Assembly (NCBI GenBank): GCA_019009955.1
Contig: CM032229.1
Coordinates: forward strand, 3,538,501 to 3,602,500
Length of the DNA: 64,000 nucleotides
From: Riptortus pedestris
Taxonomy: Eukaryota > Arthropoda > Insecta > Hemiptera > Alydidae
Direction: 5' to 3'
A program made the position numbers and the translations under genes. Of the stretch, positions 35,566 through 47,872 are shown in pieces (positions within the stretch are counted from its first letter, which is position 1; every line of letters begins with the position of its first letter). The notes under the pieces are model-generated. The model had not been told where the DNA came from and ran no database searches. It worked only from the letters and a program-made list of their open reading frames with translations.

Positions 35566-35640
35566 CTTGAAACAACAACATTTAATCATATATAATACCT
35601 GAATATATTACTTCTCTTCTGCTATTATATACCGTATATT
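35060..35640 (-). repeat. duplicated segment around exon 3 (matches 3610-4185)
   Basis: Colinear with the gene B region: GTGTACAATAAGCC.., AAGTATGGCAATAGAAATAA, exon 3 and the CATTTAATCATATATAATAC flank. Intron and exon are both conserved. Similarity stops at the microsatellite, where gene A carries family B and A insertions. Confidence 0.9.
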
Positions 35641-35659
35641 ATAAAGGTACCCTATTATA

Positions 35660-36254
35660 TATATAATAAAGTATTATAAGGTACCCTTCGCCCGGGAGTT
35701 CATTTTAGGCTTAATGAAGATGGTATATTTTTGGCAAGGCTTTACTTTCCACAATATTTTGACATTTTCCCGTCACAGTTTTTAGGGTGTATACCCGTCG
35801 TTGCTGTGGATTTGTTAATAATAAGATTATATGTTATTTAAGACTTCACTCTTCTAATATTATTATATTTCCCGTCTACTGTGCATGCAGGTTTTTTTAT
35901 AACGTAATGAACAGTATAATTCACGGTCGTAGAAAGTATTCTGTCTTCCAAACCATGGATGACATGGTTCTTTAAAATTCGGTTCAACCGTTAGTGCCCA
36001 ATAAAATAGTTGGCTCCCGCTTTAGTTTTTGGTGTATATCTCGTTTATACTTTGTTATACGGCAAAAGTGAATATAACAAAAGTTACTCTAAATAAACAA
36101 CTTTTGTTATGTGCACATTTTCCGGAAACCAATAGCAAGCAAAATATCGCTATATTTAATTTCAGGCCTCCCCTACAACCCCCACTCCAGCCCATTCCTA
36201 GAAATGTTGGTATGGCTTTTAATAAACGAGTATAAACGAGATATATATTAAAAA
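35660..36254 (-). mobile_element. family B fragment
   Basis: Starts with a damaged 3' hairpin in reverse (AAGGTACCCTTCGCCCGGG) and runs through the TTGGCAAGGCTTTACTTT and CCCGTCTACTGTGCATG modules to a 297-bp-type module. It is interrupted at 36255 by a family A insertion in an A run. Confidence 0.7.
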
Positions 36255-36701
36255 AGTCCGTCACGCAGGGGCTGCGTAAACTAAGCAGATATCCCACGTG
36301 AAGTTATACAATAGAGAAATCTCCATACGAGAGCCGAACAGTACAGTTACGGCAAAGGGCCGAACTAGCTTTTGGCGGGAAATTCAAAAATCCGTTAACG
36401 GCCCAAATTTAATAAAAATGCAAATATCTCGGTTAATATTCAAGATAGGGAATAAATGTATATAACAATATTTATAGTAAATTTAATTTGCAATAAGATT
36501 GTTTCTATGTGTTCAATTTTTCGATGCGACGTATAGTAACGGAGATATTTTGAATTTTCAAAAATCCTCCCCTCTAAACTCCCCCTCCCACTGGTCCGAT
36601 TTCAGCCGTTAACGAACTTGATCTTTCTTTTTACAAAAAACGACTAAATATCGAGTTTCGTAACGATCAAACAAAAATTGCGACCGCTAGAGCGGTAACT
36701 G

Positions 36702-36746
<45 letters not shown>
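36255..36746 (+). mobile_element. family A element, 5' half (partner at 52120-52245)
   Basis: Starts AGTCCGTCACGCAGGGG and runs through the AAATGCAAATATCTCGG core to GAGCGGTAACTGACAAATA and the (TA)n tract at 36706-36746. The matching 3' half lies 15 kb away, after an array of family B units. Sequence left of this half and right of the 3' half are both family B module DNA, consistent with one original A insertion. Confidence 0.75.
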
Positions 36747-36747
<1 letters not shown>

Positions 36748-38110
36748 TAGCTCAGATACCCGGCTTCGCCCGGGAATTTATTTGAGGCTGAATGGTAATG
36801 GTATTTTTTTGGCAAAACTTTACTTTGCACAATATTTTGACATTTACCCGTCCCAGTGTTTAGGGATAATATCCGTTGTTGGCATTTGTTAATAATAAAA
36901 TTAATTTTTTATGTAAGTCTTGACTGTCCTCCAAATTGTCATATTTCATATTTTGTTATATTGCCATATTTCCCGTCTCCTGTGCATAATGCATAGATTT
37001 CAGTTACTAAGGACAAAATATTAACATAGATTTGAATTAATTTTTCCAGGTAAGGTACCTCATAGTTCAAATTAGAATGAATTGTTGAGCATATCAATAT
37101 TTCTACGCAAATTACTTGCTCCACACATTGTTCCTGGAGAAATGTATAAAACAAAAGTTAATCTAAATAACAAAGTAAACAACTTTTGTTATTTGCTTGT
37201 TTGTCAAAAAACAAATAGACAATGAAATATCACGAAATTTTATTTCAGGCCTCCCTTATAACCCCCACTCCCGTTCTAACCTAAAAATTTTAATATAGCT
37301 TATAATCATGGAAGAATTAATGCTAATTGACATACCGAGTTTTTAAGTTCGGTTTAATCGTTAGTGCCTAATGAAATAGTTGACTACCGCTTTAGTTTAT
37401 AGTGTATATCTCGTTTATAATTCGGTATAAGAAAAAAGTCTATATAACAAAAGTTACTCTAAATAACAAAATAAACAACTTTTGTTATGTTCATATTTGC
37501 CGAGAAACGAATAAAAAACGAAATACAGCTATTTTTAAATTCAGGCCTCCCTTATAACCCCCACTCCTGCCCGTCCCTAGAAATGTTGGTATAGCTTGTT
37601 ATAATGAAAGCGTTAGTACTAATACACACACCGAGTTTTATTTATTTCGGTTGGGTCTTTTGTCCCTAATAAAATTGTTCACTTCTGCTATAGGTTTCAG
37701 CGTATATCTCGTTTATAATTCGGTATACGAAAAAAGTGTATATAACAAAAGTTACTCTACATAACAAAGTAAACAACTTTTGTTATGTTCATATTTGCCG
37801 AAAAACCAATAGGAAACGAAATATCGCTATTTTTAATTTCTGGCTTCCCTTATAACCCCCACTCCTGTTCGTCCCAGAGGATATTAATATAGCCTAAAGT
37901 CTAAGTTGGGTTAGTAGTAATATACATACCAAGTTTCATAAAATTCGGTTCAGCCGTTTTTGCGTGAAAAGGTAACAGACAAACAAACAAACAAACAAAT
38001 AAACAAACAGACACCAAAGAAACAAAATGCAGTTATGGTGTCTATGACATGTAAAACGAAAAGTTATCGTGAAATTTCGCGAATCAAATCAATGTACAGA
38101 CAGAGGTTAC

Positions 38111-38115
<5 letters not shown>
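36747..38115 (-). mobile_element. family B unit B1 (reverse)
   Basis: Begins with CTAGCTCAGATACCCGGC (reverse of the 3' terminus) and ends at the reversed 5' end, GGTTACAATTTT, between (TA)n tracts. The interior holds two to three 297-bp modules (starts near 37255, 37552 and 37849). About 1.37 kb, non-coding. Confidence 0.7.
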
Positions 38116-38167
<52 letters not shown>

Positions 38168-38168
<1 letters not shown>

Positions 38169-39279
38169 TAGCTCAGATACTCGGCGATGCCCGGAAAATA
38201 ATGTTTGACTGACTAATGATGGTATTTTGATAGTAAGACTTCAATGTGTACAATTACACTTCCCTCCACGACGTAATGAATTTCCGAAATAGCCAACCCT
38301 GAAGGGTAATTTTTGGGGATTAATAGAATAAAAATTTTAGTTTTGAAGGATAAATGAAATTGTGTTCCTAAGTTATCCTTCTACACTTTATGACTCACCG
38401 TTTTTCAATAATTCAAACCATTATCATGGGTAGTAGCATTTATTACAATTAAATATCATTCATAATGAACATTTTTTCTTTCAAAAGCCTACCCGAGCTA
38501 AAATAGTTCAGGCAAAGTTGTATACGTAAGATTATATTTGTAATAGTGAATCTCACTGGAAATCACTTCCAGCAATGCCAGAGGGTAAATAAGGAAACTC
38601 AATTAACTGGTAAGGCTCCCGCCATCTTCCGCTCCCACGTTAGACTTCTCGCTTTTCAGCCTTTTTTATAATCCCCACTCCCGTTTGGACCTAAAATTTT
38701 AAATATAGCTTATAATCATGGAAGATTTAATGCTAATTGACACACCGAGTTTTGCTAAGTTCGGTTCAATCGTTAGTGCCCAACAAAATTGTTGGCTCCC
38801 GTTTTAGTTTTTTGTGTATATCACGTTTATACTTCTCTATACGACAAAAGTGAATATAACAAAAGTTACTCTAAATAACGAAATAAACAACTTTTGTTAT
38901 GTACATATTTGCTGAAAAGGCAATAGGAAACGAAATATCGCTATTTTTTATTACAGGCCTTCCCTACAACTCCCACTCCTGCCCGTCCCTAGAAATGTTG
39001 GTATGGCTTGCTATAATGAAGGTGTTAGTCCTAATACACGTACCGAGTTTTATTTTGTTCGGTTGATTCTTTTGTGCCGAATAAAATTGTCGACTCCTGC
39101 TATATTTTTTAGCGTATAACTCATTTATACTTAGATATACGACGAAATTCTATATATCAAAAGTTACTCTAAATAATAAAATAAATAACTTTTCATATGT
39201 GCATATTTGCCGCAAAAGCAATAGGAAACGAAATATCCCTATTTTTAATTTCAAGCCTCCCTTATAACCCCCACTCCTG
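38168..39279 (-). mobile_element. family B unit B2 (reverse), left part
   Basis: Starts CTAGCTCAGATACTCGGCG and carries 297-bp modules at about 38671, 38968 and 39264. It is interrupted at 39280 by a LINE and resumes at 47873-48097, where it ends in GGTTACAATTTT. The two parts join to give the normal B sequence through CCCCACTCCTG. Confidence 0.78.
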
Positions 39280-39606
39280 AGAGTCGAGTCCGAGCTGCCG
39301 ACGTGACAACATCGCAGCTTAGAAGCGGATTAAAATTATCTCGGGGCAAAGCTTGCCTTTCCCCGGACAGCTAAGTGTTAATCTAATATATAAATTAATT
39401 ATTAATTATTATCATATTTTGTTCATTTAATATTTCCTCTTACGTAGAACTAAAATTAATTAAATAAGGCCTCAGAGCCTTCCTTTTTCATTAAATTAAT
39501 TAATTCTCAAGGAATTAAGTATACTACAGCTATCACTTTTCAAATATTTATTTCTTTTACTACTAATAAACATATAAAACTACTAAAATAAAAGAGCTAA
39601 TTAGAA

Positions 39607-40588
39607 ATGAATAAACCTCCCGACCCTAGATCCCCTAAAATAAATAGGATTAAACGGAATTGGAAAAATGCAATGGAACTCGGAGAAATTAAAAACCCTG
39701 ATGACAATTTAAATATTAATAAATTTTTAATTATAGAGAAACAAGAAGACGGAGACTTAAAAACTGTCTCACCGTTCTTAATTTACAAAACGATTAGTAA
39801 TATTTGTGGGGAACCGAAAAATGTAAAAAAATTACGAAATGGAACAATTCTAGTCGAGACAAATTCAAAAGAGCAGTCCGAAAAGCTATTTAAATTAACG
39901 AGCTTTGGAACGAGCAAAGTAACAGTTCGCCCACATGAAGCACTAAATATAAGTAAGGGGGTCATATTTTGCCCTGATTTGGATGGGATAGATGAAATGG
40001 AAATTTTAGAAGAGCTGAGAACACACAAAGTAAAGGAGATACGGAGAATAATTAGTAAGCGGGCAGGAACAGAAAGGAAAACCCACCTGTACGTACTAAC
40101 ATTCTCTCTGCCCTCCCTCCCAGAAACAATAAAAATAGGATTTCAGTTAATAAAAATTAAAATGTATGTACCAAACCCCATAAGGTGTAGGGTATGCTTA
40201 AAATTTGGACATTTTTCAGACAAATGTACAAAAAGCCCCGTATGCGGATTCTGTTCCAAAGCACAGCATACCGGTATGCCGTGTGAATCTATAGTACCAA
40301 AGTGCGTAAACTGTGGTGAAAATCATCACAGCCTTGACACAAAATGCCCCAGACTAATTGACGAAAAGCAAATTAAAACAATACAGTTTAAAGATAAAGT
40401 ACCTTATAACGTAGCTAGAAGAATATATAAAGAAACAGCCCCTACTACAGCAAATAAAAGCTATTCTGACGCTACAAGAAATAGGAAATTGGTATGGGTT
40501 TCTGTAGCCTGCCAAACTGAGTCATTTATTCCACAGATAGATAGCACAAAGACAAACACAGCTTCAAGCTCAACCACTGATCTAGGTA
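39607..40588 (+). pseudogene. LINE ORF1 (gag-like), main part, interrupted
   Basis: Opens at ATG 39607 (MNKPPDPRSPKINRIKRNWK). About residues 196-265 hold three zinc knuckles: CRVCLKFGHFSDKC, CGFCSKAQHTGMPC and CVNCGENHHSLDTKC, typical of RNA-binding ORF1 proteins in I/Jockey-type LINEs. The native frame runs to about codon 328, where a TA-flanked transposon is inserted. The open frame to 40752 is therefore chimeric, with its last 54 codons transposon-derived. Confidence 0.85.
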
Positions 40589-41120
40589 TAGCTGAGTTCA
40601 TAAGACATGAGACAGTGGCTAGGATGCGCAGTAGCAAAGAAGGCTATTGCGCATGCTCCCGTTATCAGTCTGTTAACGACTCTCGTGAGCTACGGATATG
40701 TATCGGGCGTCCTGAAAACATTAGCCCTCAGTGTGTATGTAGTGTAGCTTGAAGCTAAAATCTAACCCTATCTTGGTTATGTAGGTAGAAATGTCGATAT
40801 AAATCCCTGCAAGGTCTTGCTCTAACCTCAAGCTAATACGTTGCAACAATTATTTTTGTTTTTAAAAAAAGAAATCGGTTTTCGATACTTGAATTTTAAT
40901 ATCGAAATACCGATATATCGGGGGGGGGGAATATCAAGTATTATTTAGATATTTTTTGGGGGAAATATTGATATTTTTTCACCATCCCTAGTGCACCTGT
41001 CAATAAGTCGCCATTTAAATTTAAATTGACAGTGATAGTGACATACATTCAAGCGGCGATGATGATGAGCACTTAAGCGGCATTGAGGAGATGGGGTTGT
41101 CATTTGACCAATTTTAAAGC

Positions 41121-41124
<4 letters not shown>

Positions 41125-41176
<52 letters not shown>
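41125..41176. repeat. (TA)n microsatellite
   Basis: About 50 bp of TA dinucleotides within the TA-flanked transposon. Confidence 0.95.
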
Positions 41177-41179
<3 letters not shown>

Positions 41180-41433
41180 TTAACTTGTTATATTTTATTT
41201 AACTTCTATTAATTTAGATGGTAAATAAGTTATTTTGATATTTTTTGAAATTTTGGTAAGAAAATTATCTGTAGGTTTTTAAAAAGGTATTTGTAAGTTT
41301 TAACTATCACAAATCATTGTGTAATTTATAAAAAAAAAAAAAAATGATCTTTACATTTTTAAAAATATATCTTTAAGTATTAAAAATAATTATCTGTAAG
41401 CTTATAAATTATCTTTAATTTTCTAAACAAAAA

Positions 41434-41895
41434 AGTCCGTCACGCAGGGGCTGCGTAAACTAAGCAGATTTCCCACGTGAAGTTTTACAATTGAGAAATC
41501 TGCCTAATAATAACAGTAGTAGTAACCTATTCTCACGAGGACGAATAGTTAGTGAAACGGCCACACTAGCGCTCGGCGGAAACTCCCGAACATAGCCGAC
41601 CACACTCACAATACAAATGCAAATATCTCGGTTAATATTAAAGATACAGAATAAATGTATAGAACAATATTTATAGTAAATTTAATTTGCAATACGATTG
41701 GTTCTATACAATTTTTTGATCTGACGTATGGTAACGGAGATATTTCGAATTTTCGAAAATCCCCCCTCTAAACCCCCCCTCCCACTGGTCCGATTTCAGC
41801 CATTAACGAATTTGATCTTTCTTTTTACATAAAACGACTAAATATCGAGTTTGGTAAAGATTAAACAAAAATTGCGACCGCTAGAGCGGTAACAG

Positions 41896-41957
<62 letters not shown>

Positions 41958-42077
41958 GAACGGACCTCATTTTCGTCATCTCCTGGGTAGGATCGATGGA
42001 CATTTGAAGAAAAATTTCGAAAATTCCGTCATGAGTACGACCTCAATAGCTGATTTCCCTTAAGGGAAATCTGCTAA
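41434..42077 (+). mobile_element. family A element, complete, inside the TA-flanked transposon
   Basis: Runs AGTCCGTCACGCAGGGG to GGGAAATCTGCTAA with a central (TA)n at 41899-41952. It is flanked by A-rich sequence on the left. It is the third nesting level (family B unit, LINE, transposon, family A). Confidence 0.8.
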
Positions 42078-42528
42078 TATCCATAAGTTTTAAGTATAAA
42101 TAATTTTCTGCAAGTTTAAAAAAAAATTTAAATAATAATGTTAAAATATTATTTATGTAAACTATGCAAGTATATGCAATTCCACTAACTTTCTATTATC
42201 ACTAATCAATAATAAATTACGTTTTTTGTGCATTAAATAAGTTATTATTTTATTTTTTTATTCATGTTTGATTTTTAATAATGTTTAATCAATGCTGCTT
42301 CTCATTTTCTGCACTATATTTTTATATAAATTAGGAAAAGTAGAACATATACTAGAGAAAGGTTAGACTGCAGGTACTCAGTATCGATACTTAAAGGACT
42401 GGAGCAAGTGTACGGCATGCTGGCAAATATGTTCAGCTTGGGTAGTAAACGTCCTCTCATCCCCACCAAGCCTACCACCCATCCCCACCCCCATGCGCGG
42501 ACTGTCTCATGTCTCATGAACTCAACTA

Positions 42529-42752
42529 TACTGGATTAGCGATATCTGATAAGGCCCCTCCACTTCTTTCCCCGGCCCTTATTCCTTCCCCACCCAGCCT
42601 CCCTATCCCCTCTCTCCCTCCTCCCTCCCCCAGCCCTTCTGTTAACTCAGATTCTCACTCTATCGGAAGTGAGAATCCGCCGGGAGCGTTTAAAGCACCG
42701 GCAAACACTGAGCAATTTTTGATACCCAAGTATCACAAAAAAAATAGAAAAA
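42529..42752 (+). pseudogene. LINE ORF1, Pro/Ser-rich tail segment
   Basis: The frame after the transposon reads GLAISDKAPPLLSPALIPSP, more Pro/Ser, then SDSHSIGSENPPGAFKAP and KYHKKNRKK, where a second family A element interrupts in an A run. It joins in frame with the upstream ORF1 segment when the transposon and one TA are removed. Confidence 0.75.
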
Positions 42753-43405
42753 AGTCCGTCACGCAGGGGCTGCGTAAACTAAGCAGATTTCCCTCGTGAA
42801 GTTTAGAAATAGATAAATATACATACTGCTAACACAACACCGTGAATAAATACAAACGGAAATAAGAAATGTTTCATCCAATTTCAATAGCCTGCCGACA
42901 GGAAGCGTTAGGTTAGAAATGTAAACAAACGGGTCCCGCCTCACACCGGAAAGAAAAACAATTACTGAAATATATCAGAATATAACACATTAATTTTATT
43001 GAGAACTATTTACTATATCTACTAGTGTAATTAATAATGAGTCAGAATAATTGTTATCTCAATCAATAAAATTTTAGTAGTCCAAAACTTTAAGATGGGG
43101 GGGAGGAGTCACCAGTGCATATTTGCATGTATTTCGTATAATAAAGGTCTCTTGAATACAATTTTTGGTATTTAAACTTCCCATAATGTGATTTATTATG
43201 TATCAGAGTATTGTTTACGTAACATGAGTAGAAGTGGCGGTTTGGTGAAAACTGAAAAATGCAAATATCTCGGTTAATATTCAAGATAGAGAATAAATGT
43301 ATATAACAATATTTATAGTAAATTTAATTTGTAATAAGATTGATTCTGTATAATTTTTCGATCCGACGTATAGTAACGGAGATAACCTTAAGGGAAATCT
43401 GCTAA
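42753..43405 (+). mobile_element. family A element in LINE ORF1 3' end
   Basis: Starts AGTCCGTCACGCAGGGG, includes the long internal variant, lacks the microsatellite and most of the 3' half, and ends ACCTTAAGGGAAATCTGCTAA (last 14 bp as in complete copies). Flanking ORF1 codons resume as Lys/Asp-rich sequence (KGDKSKSDDDMDTQ) to a TAA at 43454. Confidence 0.78.
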
Positions 43406-43696
43406 AAAGAAAGGAGATAAATCCAAAAGCGATGATGATATGGACACACAATAACTCACACATGATGATGCAACATCATGATTACACACACACTCAAACA
43501 ACAAATTCAAACATACACCTACACCTATACACTTTCGACCTAATATTACCTATTAACTCTAATTACCATATAATCTATATCACCTCAATTATTAGTCAAA
43601 ATAAATATTTAAAAAAGAAATATAATGTAATAATACTCCAGAAAACAAAAATTGTTAATCTTAAGAAGCAGGTCTCAAAACAAAACGTTGTTAATC
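43406..43696 (+). other. end of LINE ORF1 and inter-ORF spacer
   Basis: ORF1 appears to end at TAA 43452-43454. About 240 bp of AT-rich spacer precede the ORF2 start. Confidence 0.6.
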
Positions 43697-46600
43697 ATGC
43701 CTATCATAAGTTTTAATTGTAATGGGGTAAGAACGCAATATGAAGAAATAAAAATCCTACTAAGTGACTACAACCCACCTATACTTTGCCTGCAGGAAAC
43801 AAAACTTAAAATGAACATTGCACTAGACATTAAGAACTACAAAATCTATAGGAAGGATAAGGATATAGAAGACGGAGAACACGCCCACGGAGGAGTAGCT
43901 ACAGCTGTGAGAAAGGACCTATTCTCCGAGGAAGTACCAATAGATACACCACTTCAAGCCTTAGTAACAAAAGTAAAACTAAAATTTTACATCACCATCT
44001 GTAATATATACCTGCCCCCAACTGAAAATATAAATGAAGCTGCACTCCTACAACTCATAAACACTCTTCCAGCTCCGTATATAGTATTAGGAGATATGAA
44101 TGGGTCACATCCATCCTGGAGTCCAGCAACACCTAACACTAGAGGCAACACAATCCGAAGAATAATTGACTCGACAGACTCCATCTTATTAAATACAGGC
44201 GCCATCACCCATATATGCCCCAGGACAGGCTCACAATCAGCCATAGACCTTTCATTTGTTTCACCAACATTAGACATGCAACTCACATGGGATGTCTGTA
44301 ATGACCAGCATGGAAGTGATCATTTCCCACTATTGCTGTATCTCAATGAAGAGATGGCCAGACTTAAAAGGCACCCGAGATGGATCACAGAAGAAGCTAA
44401 CTGGGATGAATTCCTTGTATAAATGGCCACCTCAATTCAACAAATACCTGAGAGCACGGATGAAATTGTAACCTACTTTACTCTATTATACAAAGCGCAC
44501 AAGAGACCATTCCAAGAACTAAGGGATTTCCTAAAACAAATCATGCCCCATGGTTTGACAAAGAATGCCGGGCAGCAATCAAATTAAAGAACAAGGCTCT
44601 AAAACATTTCCAGCACTCACCAACAATAGATAATTTAATAAAATATAAGAAAGAAAAAGCTATAGTAAGAAACCTAATAAAACTTAAAAAGAAATCCTCA
44701 TGGAAAAATTATGTTGAATCCATTAACACAAGCACACCAATAAAAAAAGTTTGGGGAAAAATAAGAAGTATAACTGGCAATTACACCATAGAAACTCCCA
44801 TCCTGAATATACAAGGTGAAATAGTAACTGATCTACAAAAAATATCTGAATCCTTTGTAAACTATTTTGCTGCCATATCAAACCCTGATGATGTCTCCAA
44901 CCATAACACCTAAACTCAGGAAATAGATTTCAAAGAACCAACATACCAAGACAATGAATCCCGCTATGAATATAACTGCCCATTCACACACAATGAATTA
45001 GAATATGCAATAAAAGAACTGAAACCATCCAATCCAGGAAAAGATGATATCCATAATACTATGTTAAAAAATCTGCCCTCCACAGCAAAACCTGTTCTTG
45101 TGACCATATTTAACAAACTCTGGAGTACTGGTACATATCCCATGACTTGGCAAGAATCCATAATCGTCCCAATTTTGAAACCTGGAAAAAACAGGCTAAT
45201 CATCAGCAACTACCGGCCTATATCTTTAACAAGTTGCATGTCAAAGTTGTACGAAAAAATGATAAGTAGACGTCTTATGTGGGTGCTGGAGAAATATAAC
45301 ATGTTATCTCCTATTCAATGCGGATTCCGAAAATCAAGATCCACTATAGATCATCTAGTGTCAATGGAAGCTGAACTTCTGAATACTTTTATAGACAAAA
45401 AAGAAGCAGTAGCTATATTTTTTGATATAGAAAAGGCCTATGACACTATTGATAGAAACATAATCCTCAACCAATTACATACATGGGGTTTCAAAGGAGC
45501 ACTTCCAGAGTTCATAAAAAAATTTCTATCCGAAAGGTACATCCGTGTCAGAGTGGGAGCTACTATATCAAGCAGGAAGAAAATTCTAAAAGGCATCCCT
45601 CAAGGAAGTGTAATGAGTTGTATCTTATTTGCAATTGCCATCAACTCAATTGTGAGTGTAATTCCACGACCTTTTAAAGCATTCCTCTATGTAGATGACT
45701 TAGCAATTCTACTCCGTTTCCAGAGTCCAGCATGGATGAGAAGACTACTCCAGAATCTCTTGAATAACCTTCAAGCATGGGCAACATGCCAAAATCTTCG
45801 ATTTTCCATAGAAAAAACTAAATGTGTAATATTTTCAAGAAAGAGAACACCAACACCTGCTCCAGAACTCCACCTTTATGGACATCCATTAGAATTTTAT
45901 GAAGAAGTAGCCTTTTTGGGCTTATTTCTTGATAGGAAATTAACATGGAAAAACCACATTAGGTATCTACGGGATGAATGCTTTAAGAGGTTGAGAATTA
46001 TGAAGGTATTAGCCAAGACTTCCTGGGGGGCTGACCGAAAAACCATGATGATGATTTATACGAGCCTAATTCGTTCCAAGTTAGACTATGGCAGCATAGT
46101 GTACTCCTCTGCCAAAATAAGCCAACTATTACTCCTGGACTCGATCCATCATACCGGAATCCGACTTGCTACCGGAGCCTTCAGGACCAGCCCCATAGTA
46201 AGCATATGCGTCGAAGCCTCCATAGCACCACTTGTATTTAGACGTCAGGATCTAACTAATTCTTATTTATCAAAAATCAAGCTCCATCCAACAAATCCAG
46301 CATACAACTACATATTTTATCCACAGCACATCAGAAACTATGAAGTAAATCCCAGAAGCACAGCACCCTTAGGAATCAGACACAAACTCACAATAGATGA
46401 ACTGCATAATATCCACATAGACCAAACTGATCTCATACCTCCGAAGCCACCATGGAAACACCTGCCAATTAAAATTGATTACAGTCAAAAAAACAAATCA
46501 AGCTTAACAACTAAAAGTAGTTTTGCCATTACACTGGAAAAATACCAAATATACAATTAAATTTACACAGATGGCTCCAAGCAAGGTGATAATGTAGGGT

Positions 46601-47368
46601 TTGCAGTTGTCAAAAATGGGGGAACCTAAGAAATTTAAACTGCCGCCATACTCATCGATATTCACAGCCGAACTACAGGCAATTGCTACTGCTCTTTACC
46701 TTGCTATTGACAGCCATGAATCACATATTTTAATATGTTCGGACTCCATATCTGCCTTAAAAAGTATAGTCAGCTTCAATCAACCATCTACAACCATCAA
46801 CAAAATCCATCACTACTTAGACATTTTAACAACCCTCAATAAAACTATACAACTCCTCTGGAGCCCTGGGCACTCAGGCATCCTAGGAAATGAGGCAGCA
46901 GATCTTGCAGCCAAGGAAGCTGCAAATATGCATTCTCCTCCACTACAAATATACGAAGCTAGGGATTTTAATGTTTGGCTAAAAACCAGAGTAAGGAAGA
47001 ACTGGGAAGCAATGTGGGAAGAGATACCTCTGACCAATAAATTAAAAGCCATAAAAACCTCAGTAAAGCCATGGTTGAGTTCAGAGAGAGGCAATAGAAG
47101 GGAGGAAGTAGCTGTGACCAGGATGCGAATTGGACACACCAATCTCACTCATATAAATTTAATAACCAAACAACCCCAACCAATTTGTGAAATATGCAGA
47201 GTCCCCCTAACCATCAAACATATAATAGAAGATTGTAAAAAATTCACGAATCATTTCAAAAATTATAAAATGACCCGGTCGATTACAATGGCACTCCAAG
47301 ATTCATCTGCGTCAATCGACAAAATGATAAAAATATTAAAGGACACAAACCTCTACAATATGCTATGA
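43697..47368 (+). pseudogene. LINE ORF2: endonuclease, reverse transcriptase, RNase H
   Basis: Start at ATG 43697 (MPIISFNCNGVRTQ). The APE endonuclease has CLQETKL, GDMNGSHPSW and GSDHFPLLL, all key residues present. An in-frame TAA at 44420, a shift near 44530 and a stop near 44910 follow. RT (45061-46200) has YRPISLTSCMSKLYEK, FDIEKAYDTIDR, GIPQGSVMSC and FLYVDDLAILL, with an intact catalytic core. After a shift near 46560 and another near 46620, RNase H shows YTDGSKQGDN, FTAELQAI, CSDSISAL and PGHSGILGNEAAD. A C-terminal finger reads CEICRVPLTIKHIIEDC. Domain order with RNase H points to the I group (I, Nimb, LOA) rather than Jockey proper. Confidence 0.88.
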
Positions 47369-47520
47369 CACACAAACCTCCCATACAATGAAGGTATAAA
47401 ATAAATGCAAATAAAAAGACCTACATGATTAAATATAAAGATTCCTGTTAGTTTATAAGGACCATGGTAGTATTAAAATATAGTAATTAAGTATATTGTA
47501 AAAAAAAAAAAAAAAAAAAA

Positions 47521-47558
<38 letters not shown>

Positions 47559-47630
47559 ACGTTAAATATGTTAGTTTTGTTAGTTTATAAGCCTTATGAT
47601 AGTATTAAAATATAGTGACTAAGTATATTG

Positions 47631-47677
<47 letters not shown>

Positions 47678-47861
47678 GATATTATTAAAGTATAGTGATT
47701 AAGAATTTTGGCAAAAAAAAAAAAAAAACATAAATCATCCAACTTCACACGTAACCCTCTACATTTCTAAATTTCTACATACTACGTAACATAAACATCA
47801 ATAGTTGAAGGGCGTAATAACCTAGTAGTTGATCGCCCATGAACCCGTAACCTAACCTAAA
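47369..47861 (+). other. LINE 3' UTR with three poly(A)-ended tail copies
   Basis: The block AGTATTAAAATATAGTGA, then TTAAGTATATTGTA and a long A run, appears three times (about 47470-47555, 47600-47673 and 47683-47728), each closed by A15-A38. This looks like tandem copies of the LINE 3' end. A non-A segment (47729-47861) containing AGGGCGTAATAACCTAGTAG, similar to a family A interior phrase, follows before the target duplication. Confidence 0.8.
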
Positions 47862-47872
47862 CCCCACTCCTG

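Larger units (their letters stand above)
40589..42528 (+). mobile_element. TA-flanked non-autonomous DNA transposon in LINE ORF1
   Basis: Terminal inverted repeats of about 28 bp: the left end starts TAGCTGAGTTCATAAGACAT and the right end, on the other strand, starts TAGTTGAGTTCATGAGACAT. Both continue GAGACAGT, with GCGCA nearby. TA is duplicated at 40587-40588 and 42529-42530. Removing the element with one TA rejoins ORF1 in frame into a Pro/Ser-rich tail. No transposase frame exists. TA duplication suggests the Tc1/mariner-type superfamily. A family A copy is nested inside it. Confidence 0.85.
39280..47861 (+). mobile_element. near-complete I/Jockey-group LINE with nested insertions
   Basis: A 5' UTR (39280-39606), ORF1, ORF2 with endonuclease, RT and RNase H, and poly(A)-bearing 3' UTR. 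It is bounded by the direct repeat CCCCACTCCTG at 39269-39279 and 47862-47872, a typical LINE target duplication. Without the nested transposon (40589-42528) and family A copy (42753-43405) it would be about 6 kb. ORF2 has only a few lesions, so inactivation is fairly recent. The last 130 bp after the final A run are not obviously LINE. Confidence 0.85.

Noticed and set aside
40589..40752. C-terminal part of LINE ORF1 up to 40752 as a genuine protein end
   Set aside because: It starts within the inverted repeat of the TA-flanked transposon, and the true ORF1 tail resumes at 42531.
44005..44286. Minus-strand 99-codon frame within LINE ORF2
   Set aside because: It lies opposite the endonuclease domain and carries no recognisable motif, so it is a shadow frame.
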